A stretch of DNA of 64,000 nt from Flavobacterium okayamense. Its GTDB lineage: Bacteria > Bacteroidota > Bacteroidia > Flavobacteriales > Flavobacteriaceae. The stretch lies in NCBI RefSeq assembly GCF_019702945.1, contig NZ_AP024749.1, positions 744,001 through 808,000 on the forward strand, in the 5' to 3' direction. Shown piece by piece: positions 42,643 to 51,864 of this stretch. The notes under the pieces are model-generated. The model worked only from the letters and a program-made list of their open reading frames with translations, searched no databases and had not been told where the DNA came from. Numbering within the stretch: the stretch's first letter is position 1; each line of letters begins with the position of its first letter. The position numbers and the translations under genes were made by a program.

Positions 42643-43834
42643 AATAACTAAATACAAATAAATTAAAGAAGAATAATCCATAATGCCTATATAGAAAATC
42701 TTCTACAAAGAAAAGGGCAATACAGCTAAATAAAATTACATTTAAAAGAACATTCTTTATTTTTAGGCAATTTCTTATGATTGTAAATAGGTAAAAAAGA
42801 AATATTGAAAACCCTAATATTCCTGATCCTAAGAAAATATACACTAAGTAATTATGTGTTAGATAATCGTGATTTTCATAAAATTTAGAATCATAATTTG
42901 CTGCATAACATTCATTAAGTTCCGCTTGAATATTTGAAAACCCTACACCTCTAACATAATTTTGTTTTAGAATTTCAAACGAGCAATTAATAATACTTTT
43001 TCTAATATTAGTTGAATTGAAATACATGCCTTTAGGCGGATTATTAAAATCATTATAAGCTTCTATAAACCTCGATTTAATTCCAGGCAAGAAAATAAGT
43101 CCAGTAAAAAATACAGCAATAATTGGAACAAAATATCTTTTTTTTATAGAAATTCCCTTTGTAACAGTATAGATGATTGAAATAAACGAAATAACAATCA
43201 TTAATCTTGAAGATAAAAGCAATATCATTATTAGAGAAAAAATGAAAGTAAAGAGATTCAAATACTTGAGTTCTTTTTTAAAGTAGAGTAAAGAATGTAT
43301 GATACCAACATTTAAAAAAAGAGATAAATAAGTTGGATGAATCTTAAAAATAGCGATGCTATAAACATGTTTCCTAAAAACCGATTCATTATAGCTTTCA
43401 TTAAAAAAATCTAAGAAAGTATGATTTAGTAAAAATGAAATGATGTAATAACTACTAACGAACAAACAAGAAAACTTAAAAATATAAATAAACTTTGTTT
43501 CTAGATTTTTAAAAACACTTGCTGGAATATTAAAAAAAACCAAAGGAAAAATAAGAAACATTAAAGATTTACTTACATTTTTCCAGTCCATTTCAGCATT
43601 TACAGCAAAGACATTGGTGCATAAAACAATAAAAAAAGGTAATGTGTAAATTAGATGATGTTTCTTTAAAAGAATTTTTTCTTTAGCAGTTGAAAGGTAA
43701 ACAATAGTTACAATTGTAGTGGCAATCAAAAAAATTGAAGAAATATTTTCTTTAAATAAAGGGAAAGTAAATAAACACCCTATTAAAAAAGTCATTATAA
43801 GTATTAGCTTATCTTTCTTCATGAAGCACATCAT
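42605..43834 (-). CDS. O-antigen polymerase/ligase-like membrane protein (Wzy/WaaL type)
   Basis: The 409-residue product has about 11 hydrophobic segments and a long periplasmic loop around residues 250-310 containing NYVRGVGFSNIQAELNECYA and HDYLTHNYLVYIFLGSGILG. This loop pattern is typical of the Wzy_C/O-antigen ligase family. It could be the repeat-unit polymerase or the ligase. The start may be the first ATG or one 12 bases inside; its first 26 bases overlap the upstream glycosyltransferase. It converges on and overlaps the 41884-42642 gene. Confidence 0.8.
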   Translation of the reverse strand: MMCFMKKDKLILIMTFLIGCLFTFPLFKENISSIFLIATTIVTIVYLSTAKEKILLKKHHLIYTLPFFIVLCTNVFAVNAEMDWKNVSKSLMFLIFPLVFFNIPASVFKNLETKFIYIFKFSCLFVSSYYIISFLLNHTFLDFFNESYNESVFRKHVYSIAIFKIHPTYLSLFLNVGIIHSLLYFKKELKYLNLFTFIFSLIMILLLSSRLMIVISFISIIYTVTKGISIKKRYFVPIIAVFFTGLIFLPGIKSRFIEAYNDFNNPPKGMYFNSTNIRKSIINCSFEILKQNYVRGVGFSNIQAELNECYAANYDSKFYENHDYLTHNYLVYIFLGSGILGFSIFLFYLFTIIRNCLKIKNVLLNVILFSCIALFFVEDFLYRHYGLFFFNLFVFSYFKFYEYISKENA

Positions 43835-45047
43835 TAATTTTTACTATAAAGGAATCTAAAACCGCTTTATCAGAGAAGTTGTTCTTAACAAATTCGCGAG
43901 CTTGCGCACCCATATTAGATGATTTCTCAGCATTATTTTTTAAAGAAATCACTTTTTCATAAACCTCTTTTACATTATTACTAGCAATATAATAACCTCC
44001 ACTAGAATTACTTAATATATTGTTGACTTCAGAATTTTTATTACCAGTTATAATTGAAGGCTTTGCACTTGCCATCATCCCTAGTAATTTTGAAGGCATA
44101 ACGGAATCAATAACATCGCTTTTTTGAAATAAAAAATGACAATCTGCCGTACAAAGTAGGTTTGATAAATCACTATAAGGAACTACATCTTTAAATTTTA
44201 CAAATTCAAAATTAGAAGCTCTTTCTCTTAATGTATTATAATAGCCACCGTTTCCTACAATGGTAATATTTAAATCATCTTCAGGTTTTATAAGTTTACA
44301 AAATTCTATAAAAAAGTCCCAATCTTGTTTTTCACCTATATTTCCCGAATATAAAAGATTATATTTATTAGAATTAAAATAAGGATGATGTTGCGAAGTA
44401 GTCGGATTTATGTTATCTATTGAAACCCAGTTTGGAAAATAAAAAACTTCTTTAGGATTTGATTTTTCATAAATTTTTTGAATCATAGAGGTACTTATCG
44501 AACTTATTATATCTGCCGAATTTAAAAGCAAACTTTCTGTTTTCAAAAGAATTTTAAAAAACAAACTTTTGAAAAAAGAATTTTTAGTTCCAATACCAGA
44601 ATCTATTAATAAATCAAATTCAAAATCTTGTATATGAATCCAAAATTTTGTTTTGTTAAAGTAAGAATAAAATTTACCTATAATAGAATTTGTTGTGTAA
44701 GGTACAACACTTATAATTAAATCACTTTTTTTAAGCTTAAATAAGTTTATAAACAACCCAAAATTAAAACTAAGAATCATTAAAATTCTGCCCAACAAAT
44801 TTACTTTTTTTGGGACAAATTGCTTAAAGCGAATAATTTTTATTTCATTATTAGTTTCTGTATAAAATGCCTTTTTTTCTTTATAATCAGTGTTAATTTC
44901 CCATTGAGGATAATAGGGAAACCCTGTCAAAACAGTAACTTCAAAACCATTAGATTTTAAATAGTCAGCAAATTGAGTCGTATAAAGGCCAATAGCCGTG
45001 TCTTCCGGATAATAATTTGCAGTAATAATGGTTATCTTCTTAGACAT
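43809..45047 (-). CDS. WcaI-like family 4 glycosyltransferase
   Basis: The 412-residue product begins ITIITANYYPEDTAIGLYTT, then EVTVLTGFPYYPQWEI, which is the WcaI-type start. The C-terminal GT4 domain has YSGNIGEKQDWDFFIEF, VVPYSDLSNLLCTADCHFLF and SVMPSKLLGMMASAKPSI. WcaI-like enzymes transfer fucose or similar sugars in colanic acid-type polymers. The specific donor is not readable, though the gmd-fcl pair nearby supplies GDP-fucose. It is first in the leftward pair with the Wzy-like gene, with a -7 box just upstream. Confidence 0.88.
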   Translation of the reverse strand: MSKKITIITANYYPEDTAIGLYTTQFADYLKSNGFEVTVLTGFPYYPQWEINTDYKEKKAFYTETNNEIKIIRFKQFVPKKVNLLGRILMILSFNFGLFINLFKLKKSDLIISVVPYTTNSIIGKFYSYFNKTKFWIHIQDFEFDLLIDSGIGTKNSFFKSLFFKILLKTESLLLNSADIISSISTSMIQKIYEKSNPKEVFYFPNWVSIDNINPTTSQHHPYFNSNKYNLLYSGNIGEKQDWDFFIEFCKLIKPEDDLNITIVGNGGYYNTLRERASNFEFVKFKDVVPYSDLSNLLCTADCHFLFQKSDVIDSVMPSKLLGMMASAKPSIITGNKNSEVNNILSNSSGGYYIASNNVKEVYEKVISLKNNAEKSSNMGAQAREFVKNNFSDKAVLDSFIVKINDVLHEER

Positions 45048-45064
45048 TTATCTAAATTTTAATT

Positions 45065-45072
45065 CAAAAATA
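45065..45072 (-). promoter_or_regulatory. candidate -7 box for the leftward glycosyltransferase-Wzy pair
   Basis: On the minus strand this reads TATTTTTG, matching TAnnTTTG, 18 bases upstream of the start at 45047. It gives a short leader. Confidence 0.5.
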
Positions 45073-45201
45073 CTAATTAATGAACTACTAAGAATCTTTT
45101 GACTAAATCTTCTATACTATATATTATTTAAGTTGTTGTAAAACATAGAAAATCAGATGTTTAAAAAATAAAAAAAAAAACAACTTGAAATGAAAAAGTA
45201 A

Positions 45202-45209
45202 TATATTTG
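45202..45209 (+). promoter_or_regulatory. -7 promoter box for the small lipoprotein gene
   Basis: TATATTTG followed by CA is an exact TAnnTTTG box 22 bases before the ATG at 45231. A TTG in this box is also an in-frame codon and could be mistaken for a start. Confidence 0.62.
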
Positions 45210-45230
45210 CATCATAAAATTCAACAAAAA

Positions 45231-45758
45231 ATGAAAAAATTAATTTTAGTATTTTTAACAGCTTTAACACTATTTTCTTGTGGAAAAGAGAAAAATGATA
45301 GTGAAAACAACACTCAAGAACAAAATGTTGAAATAGCTGAACCCAAAAAAGAAATTACAGTTATTTTAGACGCAATTTATGAAAAAAATGACACTGTTAA
45401 GCTTTATGTTTATGATAAAAACGATAATGTTCGTTTAGATAAAGAAGTAAAATCTGCAGTTGTAGGTTCTCCTATGAATCAAAGAATTGAATTAAAATTA
45501 CCTGAAGATATTGATGCTTATAATATTGCAATTGGATTTAGTTCTAATAAATCGCAAGAATACTTTACTTTAAAAAGTATAACTATGATTATTAACGAAA
45601 AAGAGGTAATTTCACCAATTGACTACCTTTCTTATTTCGCAAACAATGATCAAATGGTTATGGATGTTGCAACAGGTAAACACCAATTATTGCATGATAA
45701 AGATTACCCACCAGCTTTTGGAGGTAACGAACAAATGAAAGCAGTTTTAGAAGACTAA
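45231..45758 (+). CDS. predicted lipoprotein, unknown function
   Basis: The product is 175 residues from the ATG at 45231; an in-frame TTG 24 bases upstream lies within the promoter box and is rejected. The signal has lipobox TLFSC with Cys17. A low-complexity Glu/Asn/Lys linker follows, then a beta-rich domain (EITVILDAIYEKNDTVKLYV, YNIAIGFSSNKSQEYFTLKS, MIINEKEVISP). I do not recognise the family. It has its own promoter and terminator and interrupts the glycan locus, whose genes on both sides run leftward. Confidence 0.7.
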   Translation: MKKLILVFLTALTLFSCGKEKNDSENNTQEQNVEIAEPKKEITVILDAIYEKNDTVKLYVYDKNDNVRLDKEVKSAVVGSPMNQRIELKLPEDIDAYNIAIGFSSNKSQEYFTLKSITMIINEKEVISPIDYLSYFANNDQMVMDVATGKHQLLHDKDYPPAFGGNEQMKAVLED

Positions 45759-45775
45759 AAATTTTATATATAGTT

Positions 45776-45808
45776 AAAAAAACAGAACCCAATAGGTTCT
45801 GTTTTTTT
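45776..45808. terminator. bidirectional terminator between the lipoprotein gene and the convergent glycosyltransferase
   Basis: AACAGAACC pairs with GGTTCTGTT around a CAATA loop, with A and T runs on the two sides. It lies 17 bases past the lipoprotein stop and touches the stop of the 45807-46886 gene. Confidence 0.85.
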
Positions 45809-46886
45809 ATAGATTTATTTTGTTATACAAGTCTAACCAAAGTTTACCTTTTTGGTCCCAGCTATAATTTTCATACACAAATTTTTGGAGTAGATTACCT
45901 CTTTCGATTCTTTCAATATCATTCCAATTTAAGCTTTCTTGTAAGGCATTTTTAATTTCTTCAATTTTTGGGTTAATAAGGGTTCCACCCATTTTTCCAA
46001 ATTCTTGCTTCAATCCTGTTTGATGTGTCGTAATAACAGGGGCTTTACAGGCTGAAGCTTCTAAATTAACCATTCCTATAACTTCTGAATATGAAGGCAC
46101 AACTACAGCTCTAGCATTAGTTATTAAATTATATTTTTCTTGGTTAAAAATAGGACCTAAAAACTCAACATTACTATCTAAACCTAATTTAGTTACTAGT
46201 TGTTTGAGTACAATTGTATAATCATTTTCTGGACCAACAATTTTCAGCTTTCTGTCTCTATTATTTATTTCAGCAAAAGCATAAATTAATAATTCTAAAC
46301 CTTTTATCTTATCAGGCCTTCCTATAAAAAGAAAATAATCTTCTTTTGGTTCGTAATTTAAATCTTTAGGAATAGTTGAAAAATCAATTAAGTTTGGAAT
46401 TTCTACAATATTTTTATGTTGGGTAAGTTTATATACATTGTCTTTTTCAATAGGTGTTATACAATGTAAAAATTCAGCGTTTTTTATTATTTTATTCAAA
46501 ATAAGCTGTAAATACAATTTCTTTTTTAAACTATTCTTTGCTAGAACTCTTGGTTCTAACATTCCATGTGGACTTAGAACGTATGGAATTTTATTTTTTA
46601 TAGCTATTTCCGAACTAACAAATTGTGTATAGGAATAAGTACCATGAAGATGGAAAGTACTAGAAGTATTATGTAACTTACTTAAATATTTTTTAATTTC
46701 TTTTTGATAAAACCAAGGTTTAGTTGTTTCAAAATGGATAAAATTATCAGTTTCTTCTTTTAAATTAGTTATAATATTTGAGGGTTGATGATTTTGATTC
46801 AAATAATTATTAAGAAGTAATAAAATAGTTCTTACCCCTCCACTGTTAAAAGAAACGTTTTCAGATATGTGATAAATTTTCTTCAT
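45807..46886 (-). CDS. family 4 glycosyltransferase
   Basis: The 359-residue product opens YHISENVSFNSGGVRTILLL. It contains SPHGMLEPRVLAKNSLKKK, the GT4 YFLFIGRPDKIKGLELLI strand and the EX7E-like VVPSYSEVIGMVNLEASACK. It would use an activated nucleotide sugar to extend the repeat unit. Donor and acceptor are unknown. Its start overlaps the end of the upstream Wzy-like gene by 26 bases, so the two are coupled. Confidence 0.9.
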   Translation of the reverse strand: MKKIYHISENVSFNSGGVRTILLLLNNYLNQNHQPSNIITNLKEETDNFIHFETTKPWFYQKEIKKYLSKLHNTSSTFHLHGTYSYTQFVSSEIAIKNKIPYVLSPHGMLEPRVLAKNSLKKKLYLQLILNKIIKNAEFLHCITPIEKDNVYKLTQHKNIVEIPNLIDFSTIPKDLNYEPKEDYFLFIGRPDKIKGLELLIYAFAEINNRDRKLKIVGPENDYTIVLKQLVTKLGLDSNVEFLGPIFNQEKYNLITNARAVVVPSYSEVIGMVNLEASACKAPVITTHQTGLKQEFGKMGGTLINPKIEEIKNALQESLNWNDIERIERGNLLQKFVYENYSWDQKGKLWLDLYNKINL

Positions 46887-48054
46887 TTTTAAACAACAAT
46901 GATTTAGAATATGAGAAATAAAAAATTATTAGGAAGAAAAATAATTCTGGAGGGAAATAATGTCCATCTCTAAACAATTTTAATAAGATATAAACTCCTA
47001 TACTTTGTTCTACAATTAACGATTTATCTTTAAAACTTTTAGTAATTAAATAAATAACAAATATAGTTACCAATAAGCCTATAATTCCAAACTCTGAAAG
47101 TAATCTTACAAACAATGAAGCTGCATCTTTAGAATTGATATCATCTAATTCTAATCTATATAAATAGTTAGGTGTTCGCATCAATTTTTTATATCGATCA
47201 TGATACATATAATAATGACTTCCAATACCACTACCTAATGGGTGTTCAATAAAATTTTCTTTTGCTATGTAAAAATTGCTTAGTAACGCATAGGTACTAA
47301 TATTAGTAGTTTCGTCAAACTTACCAGTATCTAAAACTTTTAAAGAGTTATAAGTATCATCAAATCTCATTTTTACTTTTTCATTATTGGAATATACCCA
47401 ATAAAAAACGGCTATAACAAATGGAATAACTCCTACGGCATATTTAATTCTTTTGAGATTTATATTTGGCAAAATAAATATAAGTGCACAACCAATATAA
47501 GCTATAGAAGATTCAGTTAAAATAAGCGATAAAAAAATAGTAAAAAAAGAAGTGTATTGTTTTCTTTTAAAAAAATAATAACAAGCCGGTAAAACTAGTA
47601 AAGCGTAGTGAGCCGGTTCAGTAAGGAAACTGCTAAAACGTGGATCAGGATTTACATTTAAATTTATTCCTAAAAAAAAAGCAGGAAAGCCTATAATAGC
47701 TGTAAATAATGAATATTTAGTATAAATATCATAAACTTCTTCCTTTGTAAAAAGTTTTAAAACATTGTAAAAATAGGTACAGGATATTGCAATTCCAAAA
47801 ATTTGCGATAACATAAAATTAGGAGGAATGCCTATCCATAAATAAGCGATACTACTATGAAAAAATAGGAAAGCCAAAAGAGTAATTAAAAAACTATTTA
47901 TGGTTACTTTTTTATATTTAAATAGTAGGATTAAGTTGATGAATAAAATGAAATAAAACAGTTTTAGGTCAATTATAAATCTATATTTGAAAGCTTCAGT
48001 AAAAATTGCAAATACTGAAGAGTGTAATAAATATTTATTTAAGTTTATTTTCAA
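46861..48054 (-). CDS. O-antigen polymerase-like membrane protein
   Basis: The 397-residue product has about 10-11 membrane segments and a periplasmic loop near residues 255-310 (FIEHPLGSGIGSHYYMYHD then RYKKLMRTPNYLYR), resembling Wzy proteins. The region LTEPAHYALLVLPACYYFF recalls polymerase or ligase families. The start codon appears to be TTG (48052-48054); no ATG fits the hydrophobic N-terminus. It is one of three such proteins in the locus. Confidence 0.7.
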   Translation of the reverse strand: MKINLNKYLLHSSVFAIFTEAFKYRFIIDLKLFYFILFINLILLFKYKKVTINSFLITLLAFLFFHSSIAYLWIGIPPNFMLSQIFGIAISCTYFYNVLKLFTKEEVYDIYTKYSLFTAIIGFPAFFLGINLNVNPDPRFSSFLTEPAHYALLVLPACYYFFKRKQYTSFFTIFLSLILTESSIAYIGCALIFILPNINLKRIKYAVGVIPFVIAVFYWVYSNNEKVKMRFDDTYNSLKVLDTGKFDETTNISTYALLSNFYIAKENFIEHPLGSGIGSHYYMYHDRYKKLMRTPNYLYRLELDDINSKDAASLFVRLLSEFGIIGLLVTIFVIYLITKSFKDKSLIVEQSIGVYILLKLFRDGHYFPPELFFFLIIFYFSYSKSLLFKNEENLSHI

Positions 48055-48183
48055 ACTTTACTAATCAATTTAGTGTTTAAAATTATTAGCTGTAAAAGTA
48101 AGTATAAAAATTAATGTTTAATAAGTACATTTATACAAAATATAATTAGATTGGGACTATTTTTATATTTAAATAAACATACT

Positions 48184-48191
48184 TAAGTTTG
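48184..48191 (+). promoter_or_regulatory. candidate -7 box for the acyltransferase-epimerase pair
   Basis: TAAGTTTG matches TAnnTTTG but lies only 13 bases before the ATG at 48205, so the leader would be very short. Confidence 0.42.
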
Positions 48192-48204
48192 TAATCACAA
48201 TTTA

Positions 48205-48759
48205 ATGAAGATGATATATCAGGATCTAAGTACATTTAGTGTTCCTAAAGAATTTAGAGGAGGGAGTAAGATTAAAGTTCAATTATGGGGAATAGTAGAA
48301 TTTTTATTTTTTCGACCATCTCTTCAGTTTATGTATGGTTTTAGAAATTTTTTACTGCGATTATTTGGAGCTAAAATTGGCAAGAATGTTCTAATTAGGT
48401 CAAGTGTAAAAATAACTTATCCCTGGAAATTAGAAATTGGAGATAATTCTTGGATCGGTGAAGATTGTTATATTTATAATTTAGCATCAATTAAAATAGG
48501 ATCTAATGTTTCTATTGCCCATAGAAATTTTTTTAATACTGGAGGGCATGACTATAAAAAAACAACTTTTGATATTTTTGCAAAACCAATTGTAATTGAA
48601 GATGAGGTTTGGGTTACAAGTGAGGTATATGTATCGCCTGGAGTAACAATTGCAAAAGGAGCAGTTATTGGAGTTAGAAGTGTAGTTTTTAATAATGTTC
48701 CAGAAGGTACATTATGTTATGGTAATCCAGCAAAAGTTGTCAAAAAAAGAAATGAATAA
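48205..48759 (+). CDS. WcaF-like hexapeptide acyltransferase
   Basis: The 184-residue left-handed beta-helix protein shows hexapeptide repeats from about residue 60 (IGKNVLIRSSVKITYPWKLE, IGDNSWIGEDCYIYNL). The catalytic His is probably in IAHRNFFNTGGHDY. It resembles WcaF-type colanic acid acetyltransferases, which O-acetylate polysaccharide sugars using acetyl-CoA. It overlaps the downstream epimerase by eight bases. Confidence 0.85.
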   Translation: MKMIYQDLSTFSVPKEFRGGSKIKVQLWGIVEFLFFRPSLQFMYGFRNFLLRLFGAKIGKNVLIRSSVKITYPWKLEIGDNSWIGEDCYIYNLASIKIGSNVSIAHRNFFNTGGHDYKKTTFDIFAKPIVIEDEVWVTSEVYVSPGVTIAKGAVIGVRSVVFNNVPEGTLCYGNPAKVVKKRNE

Positions 48760-49720
48760 AAAACAAAAAGTTTTCATAACTGGAGGCTCAGGCTTTATTG
48801 GTTCAAATTTAATCAGACATTTTTTTAATATGGGTTTTGATGTTATTAATTATGACATTAAAGAGCCTATAGATAAATTACATAAAGATAAGTGGGTAAA
48901 AGGTGATATTTTAGATTTTAATAAATTAAATGATTCAGTTCAAGAATTTAATCCTGATTATGTTATTCATTTTGCTGCTAGGACTGATTTAGACGAAAAT
49001 AAAAATATTATAGGATACGATTCTAATATTAATGGTGTAAAAAATATAGTTAGAATAATAAATAACAATAAGAATATAAAAAAGACCATTTATGCCTCAA
49101 GTAGAATGGTATGTAAAATTGATTACGTTCCTAAAAATTATCATGATTATTGCCCCCCAAATCTTTATGGTGAGAGCAAAATGATTGGTGAAAAAATTGT
49201 CAGAGAATTAGCAAATCATGATTATGTTATTGTTAGACCTACTTCAATTTGGGGTCCATTTTTTCATATTCCATATAGAACTTTTTTTGATACAATAAAA
49301 AAAGGAAAATTCTTTTTACCAAAAGGACATAACCCTAAAAAATCATTTGGATTTGTTTATAATTCTGTTTTTCAAATTGAAAAAATTTTATTTTCAGATA
49401 AAATCAATGATGAGAAAACAATTTACCTTACTGATTACCCCCCAATTGAATTAAAAACGTGGTCTGATTTAATTTCAAGAAGAATTAATAATAATAAAAC
49501 AAGAGAAATACCAGTCTTTATTTTAAAGTTTATTGCATCTATTGGAGATATTTTTTCAAAGTTAGGATGGAAAAGTGTTCCACTTACAACTTTTAGATAT
49601 AATAATATGATAACTAATATGGTATATGACACCTCTGAATTAGAAACTATTTGCGGACAACTTCCTTATAATTTAGAAGAAGGTGTAAATATTACTGTGG
49701 ATTGGATGGAAAGTAATTAA
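48752..49720 (+). CDS. NAD-dependent epimerase/dehydratase
   Basis: The product is 322 residues from the ATG at 48752. A longer frame adds 19 residues that only re-read the end of the acyltransferase gene, so it is rejected. The NAD-binding loop is FITGGSGFIGSNLI, with HFAARTDLDENKN and the catalytic YGESK, plus VRPTSIWGPFFHIPYRTFFD. It makes or modifies a nucleotide sugar; the exact reaction is not readable. It ends at a bidirectional terminator facing fcl. Confidence 0.85.
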   Translation: MNKKQKVFITGGSGFIGSNLIRHFFNMGFDVINYDIKEPIDKLHKDKWVKGDILDFNKLNDSVQEFNPDYVIHFAARTDLDENKNIIGYDSNINGVKNIVRIINNNKNIKKTIYASSRMVCKIDYVPKNYHDYCPPNLYGESKMIGEKIVRELANHDYVIVRPTSIWGPFFHIPYRTFFDTIKKGKFFLPKGHNPKKSFGFVYNSVFQIEKILFSDKINDEKTIYLTDYPPIELKTWSDLISRRINNNKTREIPVFILKFIASIGDIFSKLGWKSVPLTTFRYNNMITNMVYDTSELETICGQLPYNLEEGVNITVDWMESN

Positions 49721-49722
49721 AT

Positions 49723-49754
49723 AAAAAAAGGCTAGAATTTTCTAGCCTTTTTTG
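49723..49754. terminator. bidirectional terminator between the epimerase gene and fcl
   Basis: AGGCTAGA pairs with TCTAGCCT around an ATTT loop, with A and T runs on both sides. It separates two convergent genes. Confidence 0.9.
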
Positions 49755-49759
49755 TTTTT

Positions 49760-50701
49760 TTATGTAAACATTTCAAAATTATTTTCAACAACCCAATCTA
49801 AAGTTTTTTCAATGCCATGTTGCAAGTTTACTTTATGTTTCCACCCTAAGTTATTAATCTTAGAAACATCTAATAATTTTCTTGGCGTGCCATCAGGTTT
49901 TGTAGCATCAAAAACTAATTCACCTTCAAAACCAACTGTTTTTTTAATAGTTTCTGCTAGTTCTTTAATAGTAACATCTTCACCAGTACCTATATTTACC
50001 GTTTCAGCATCATTGTAGTTTTGCATTAAGAAAACACATGCCTCTGCTAAATCATCTACAAATAAAAATTCGCGCATAGGTGTTCCAGAACCCCAAACAA
50101 CAACTTCTGAAGCATTGTTTTGTTTCGCTTCAATGAACTTACGAAGTAAAGCGGGTAATACGTGCGAGTTTTGTAAATTAAAATTATCGTTTATACCATA
50201 CAAGTTAGTTGGCATAGCCGATATAAAATTACAACCGTATTGCTTTTTGTAAAACTCACACATTTTTAATCCAGAAATTTTTGCAATAGCATACGCTTCA
50301 TTAGTAGGTTCTAAAGCTCCTGTAAGTAAATACTCTTCTTTTAAAGGTTGTGGAGCAAATTTTGGATAAATACACGAACTTCCTAAGAAAAATAATTTTT
50401 CAACTTTGTTTAAATAGGCAGCATGAATCACATTATTTTGAATCATCATGTTGTCATATATAAATTCAGCCGGATAGGTATTATTTGCATGAATTCCACC
50501 AACTTTTGCAGCGGCTAAGAAAACATATTCTGGTTTTTCCGTTTCGAAAAATTCAAAAACGGCTTGTTGGTTTCTTAAATCAAGTTCCTTAGAACTTTTA
50601 GTAATGATGTTTGTAAATCCGTTTTGTTCTAAGTTACGAACAATGGCAGAACCTACCATTCCTCTTGAGCCAGCAACAAATATTTTAGCTGTTTTTAGCA
50701 T
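49760..50701 (-). CDS. fcl: GDP-L-fucose synthase
   Basis: The 313-residue reductase-epimerase has [52 protein letters not shown] and the catalytic YAIAK, all typical of Fcl/WcaG. It converts GDP-4-keto-6-deoxymannose to GDP-L-fucose with NADPH. Its start overlaps the end of gmd by seven bases, so the two steps are coupled. No mannose activation genes (manB/manC) are in the window. Confidence 0.96.
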   Translation of the reverse strand: MLKTAKIFVAGSRGMVGSAIVRNLEQNGFTNIITKSSKELDLRNQQAVFEFFETEKPEYVFLAAAKVGGIHANNTYPAEFIYDNMMIQNNVIHAAYLNKVEKLFFLGSSCIYPKFAPQPLKEEYLLTGALEPTNEAYAIAKISGLKMCEFYKKQYGCNFISAMPTNLYGINDNFNLQNSHVLPALLRKFIEAKQNNASEVVVWGSGTPMREFLFVDDLAEACVFLMQNYNDAETVNIGTGEDVTIKELAETIKKTVGFEGELVFDATKPDGTPRKLLDVSKINNLGWKHKVNLQHGIEKTLDWVVENNFEMFT

Positions 50702-51759
50702 ACTCTTGGTAATTTTACGTATTCTAAATCATGCTTCATCATAATTTTTACTAATTCTTCAATTGAAGTTTTACTTGGATTCCATCCTAGAACAGTTTTT
50801 GCTTTAGTAGGGTCACCTAATAAAGTTTCAACTTCAGCAGGACGATAGTAGTTTTCATCTACTTCAATTAATATATTTCCTGTAGCTTTACAATATCCTT
50901 TTTCATTTTCAGCTTCACCTTTCCATTCAATTTCAATACCAGCTTCTCTAAACGCCAATTCACAGAAATAGCGAACAGAATATTGTACACCTGTTGCAAT
51001 TACAAAATCTTCAGGTGTATCTTGTTGTAACATCAACCACATACATTCTACATAATCTTTTGCATAACCCCAATCGCGAAGCGCATCTAGATTTCCTAAG
51101 TATAATTTTTCTTGGATTCCATGTTTAATACGGGAAGCGGCTAATGTGATTTTTCTGGTAACGAAAGTTTCACCTCTACGCTCTGATTCGTGATTGAATA
51201 AAATTCCGTTTACGGCATACATATTATAAGACTCACGGTAATTTTTAGTAATCCAATAGGCATACATTTTTGCTACTCCGTAAGGAGATCTTGGATAAAA
51301 TGGCGTTGTTTCTTTTTGTGGAATTTCTTGAACTTTACCATATAATTCAGATGTTGATGCTTGGTAAATTCTTGTCGTTTCTGTTAGTCCACAAATACGA
51401 ATAGCCTCTAACAAACGTAAGGTTCCAACAGCATCAGTTTCAGCTGTGTATTCTGGCATATCAAAAGAGACTTTAACATGTGATTGTGCCGCTAAGTTAT
51501 AAATCTCATCAGGGCGAATTTGTTGAACTAAACGAATTAAATTCGTTGAATCCGTCATGTCACCATAATGTAATTTTATTTTTTTCTCTTTATGTAAATC
51601 TAATAATAAACCTTCTATATAGAGATGTTCAATTCTTTCTGTATTAAATGTAGAACTTCTTCTAATAATTCCGTGAACATCATATCCTTTTTCTAGTAAG
51701 AGTTCTGCAAGATAAGAACCATCTTGCCCATTTATTCCAGTGATTAATGCTACTTTCAT
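50695..51759 (-). CDS. gmd: GDP-mannose 4,6-dehydratase
   Basis: The 354-residue short-chain dehydratase has [50 protein letters not shown] and the catalytic [11 protein letters not shown], matching Gmd. It makes GDP-4-keto-6-deoxymannose from GDP-mannose. It has a clear -7 box 26 bases upstream and overlaps fcl downstream. The pair runs against the flanking polysaccharide genes and may be an independent unit. Confidence 0.96.
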   Translation of the reverse strand: MKVALITGINGQDGSYLAELLLEKGYDVHGIIRRSSTFNTERIEHLYIEGLLLDLHKEKKIKLHYGDMTDSTNLIRLVQQIRPDEIYNLAAQSHVKVSFDMPEYTAETDAVGTLRLLEAIRICGLTETTRIYQASTSELYGKVQEIPQKETTPFYPRSPYGVAKMYAYWITKNYRESYNMYAVNGILFNHESERRGETFVTRKITLAASRIKHGIQEKLYLGNLDALRDWGYAKDYVECMWLMLQQDTPEDFVIATGVQYSVRYFCELAFREAGIEIEWKGEAENEKGYCKATGNILIEVDENYYRPAEVETLLGDPTKAKTVLGWNPSKTSIEELVKIMMKHDLEYVKLPRVC

Positions 51760-51784
51760 TTTATATTTAAATATTATGAGGCTA

Positions 51785-51792
51785 CAAATATA
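51785..51792 (-). promoter_or_regulatory. -7 promoter box for gmd-fcl
   Basis: On the minus strand this reads TATATTTG, an exact TAnnTTTG box 26 bases upstream of the gmd start. Confidence 0.62.
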
Positions 51793-51864
51793 ACTTTTAG
51801 ATATTTAAAATGTAATTATAATAATGTAAAAAATACTTAAATTGCACAATATTGTATTAAAAAT

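Noticed and set aside
48695..48751. Longer start for the epimerase
   Set aside because: The extra residues only re-read the end of the acyltransferase gene in another frame; the NAD-binding strand begins just after the inner ATG.
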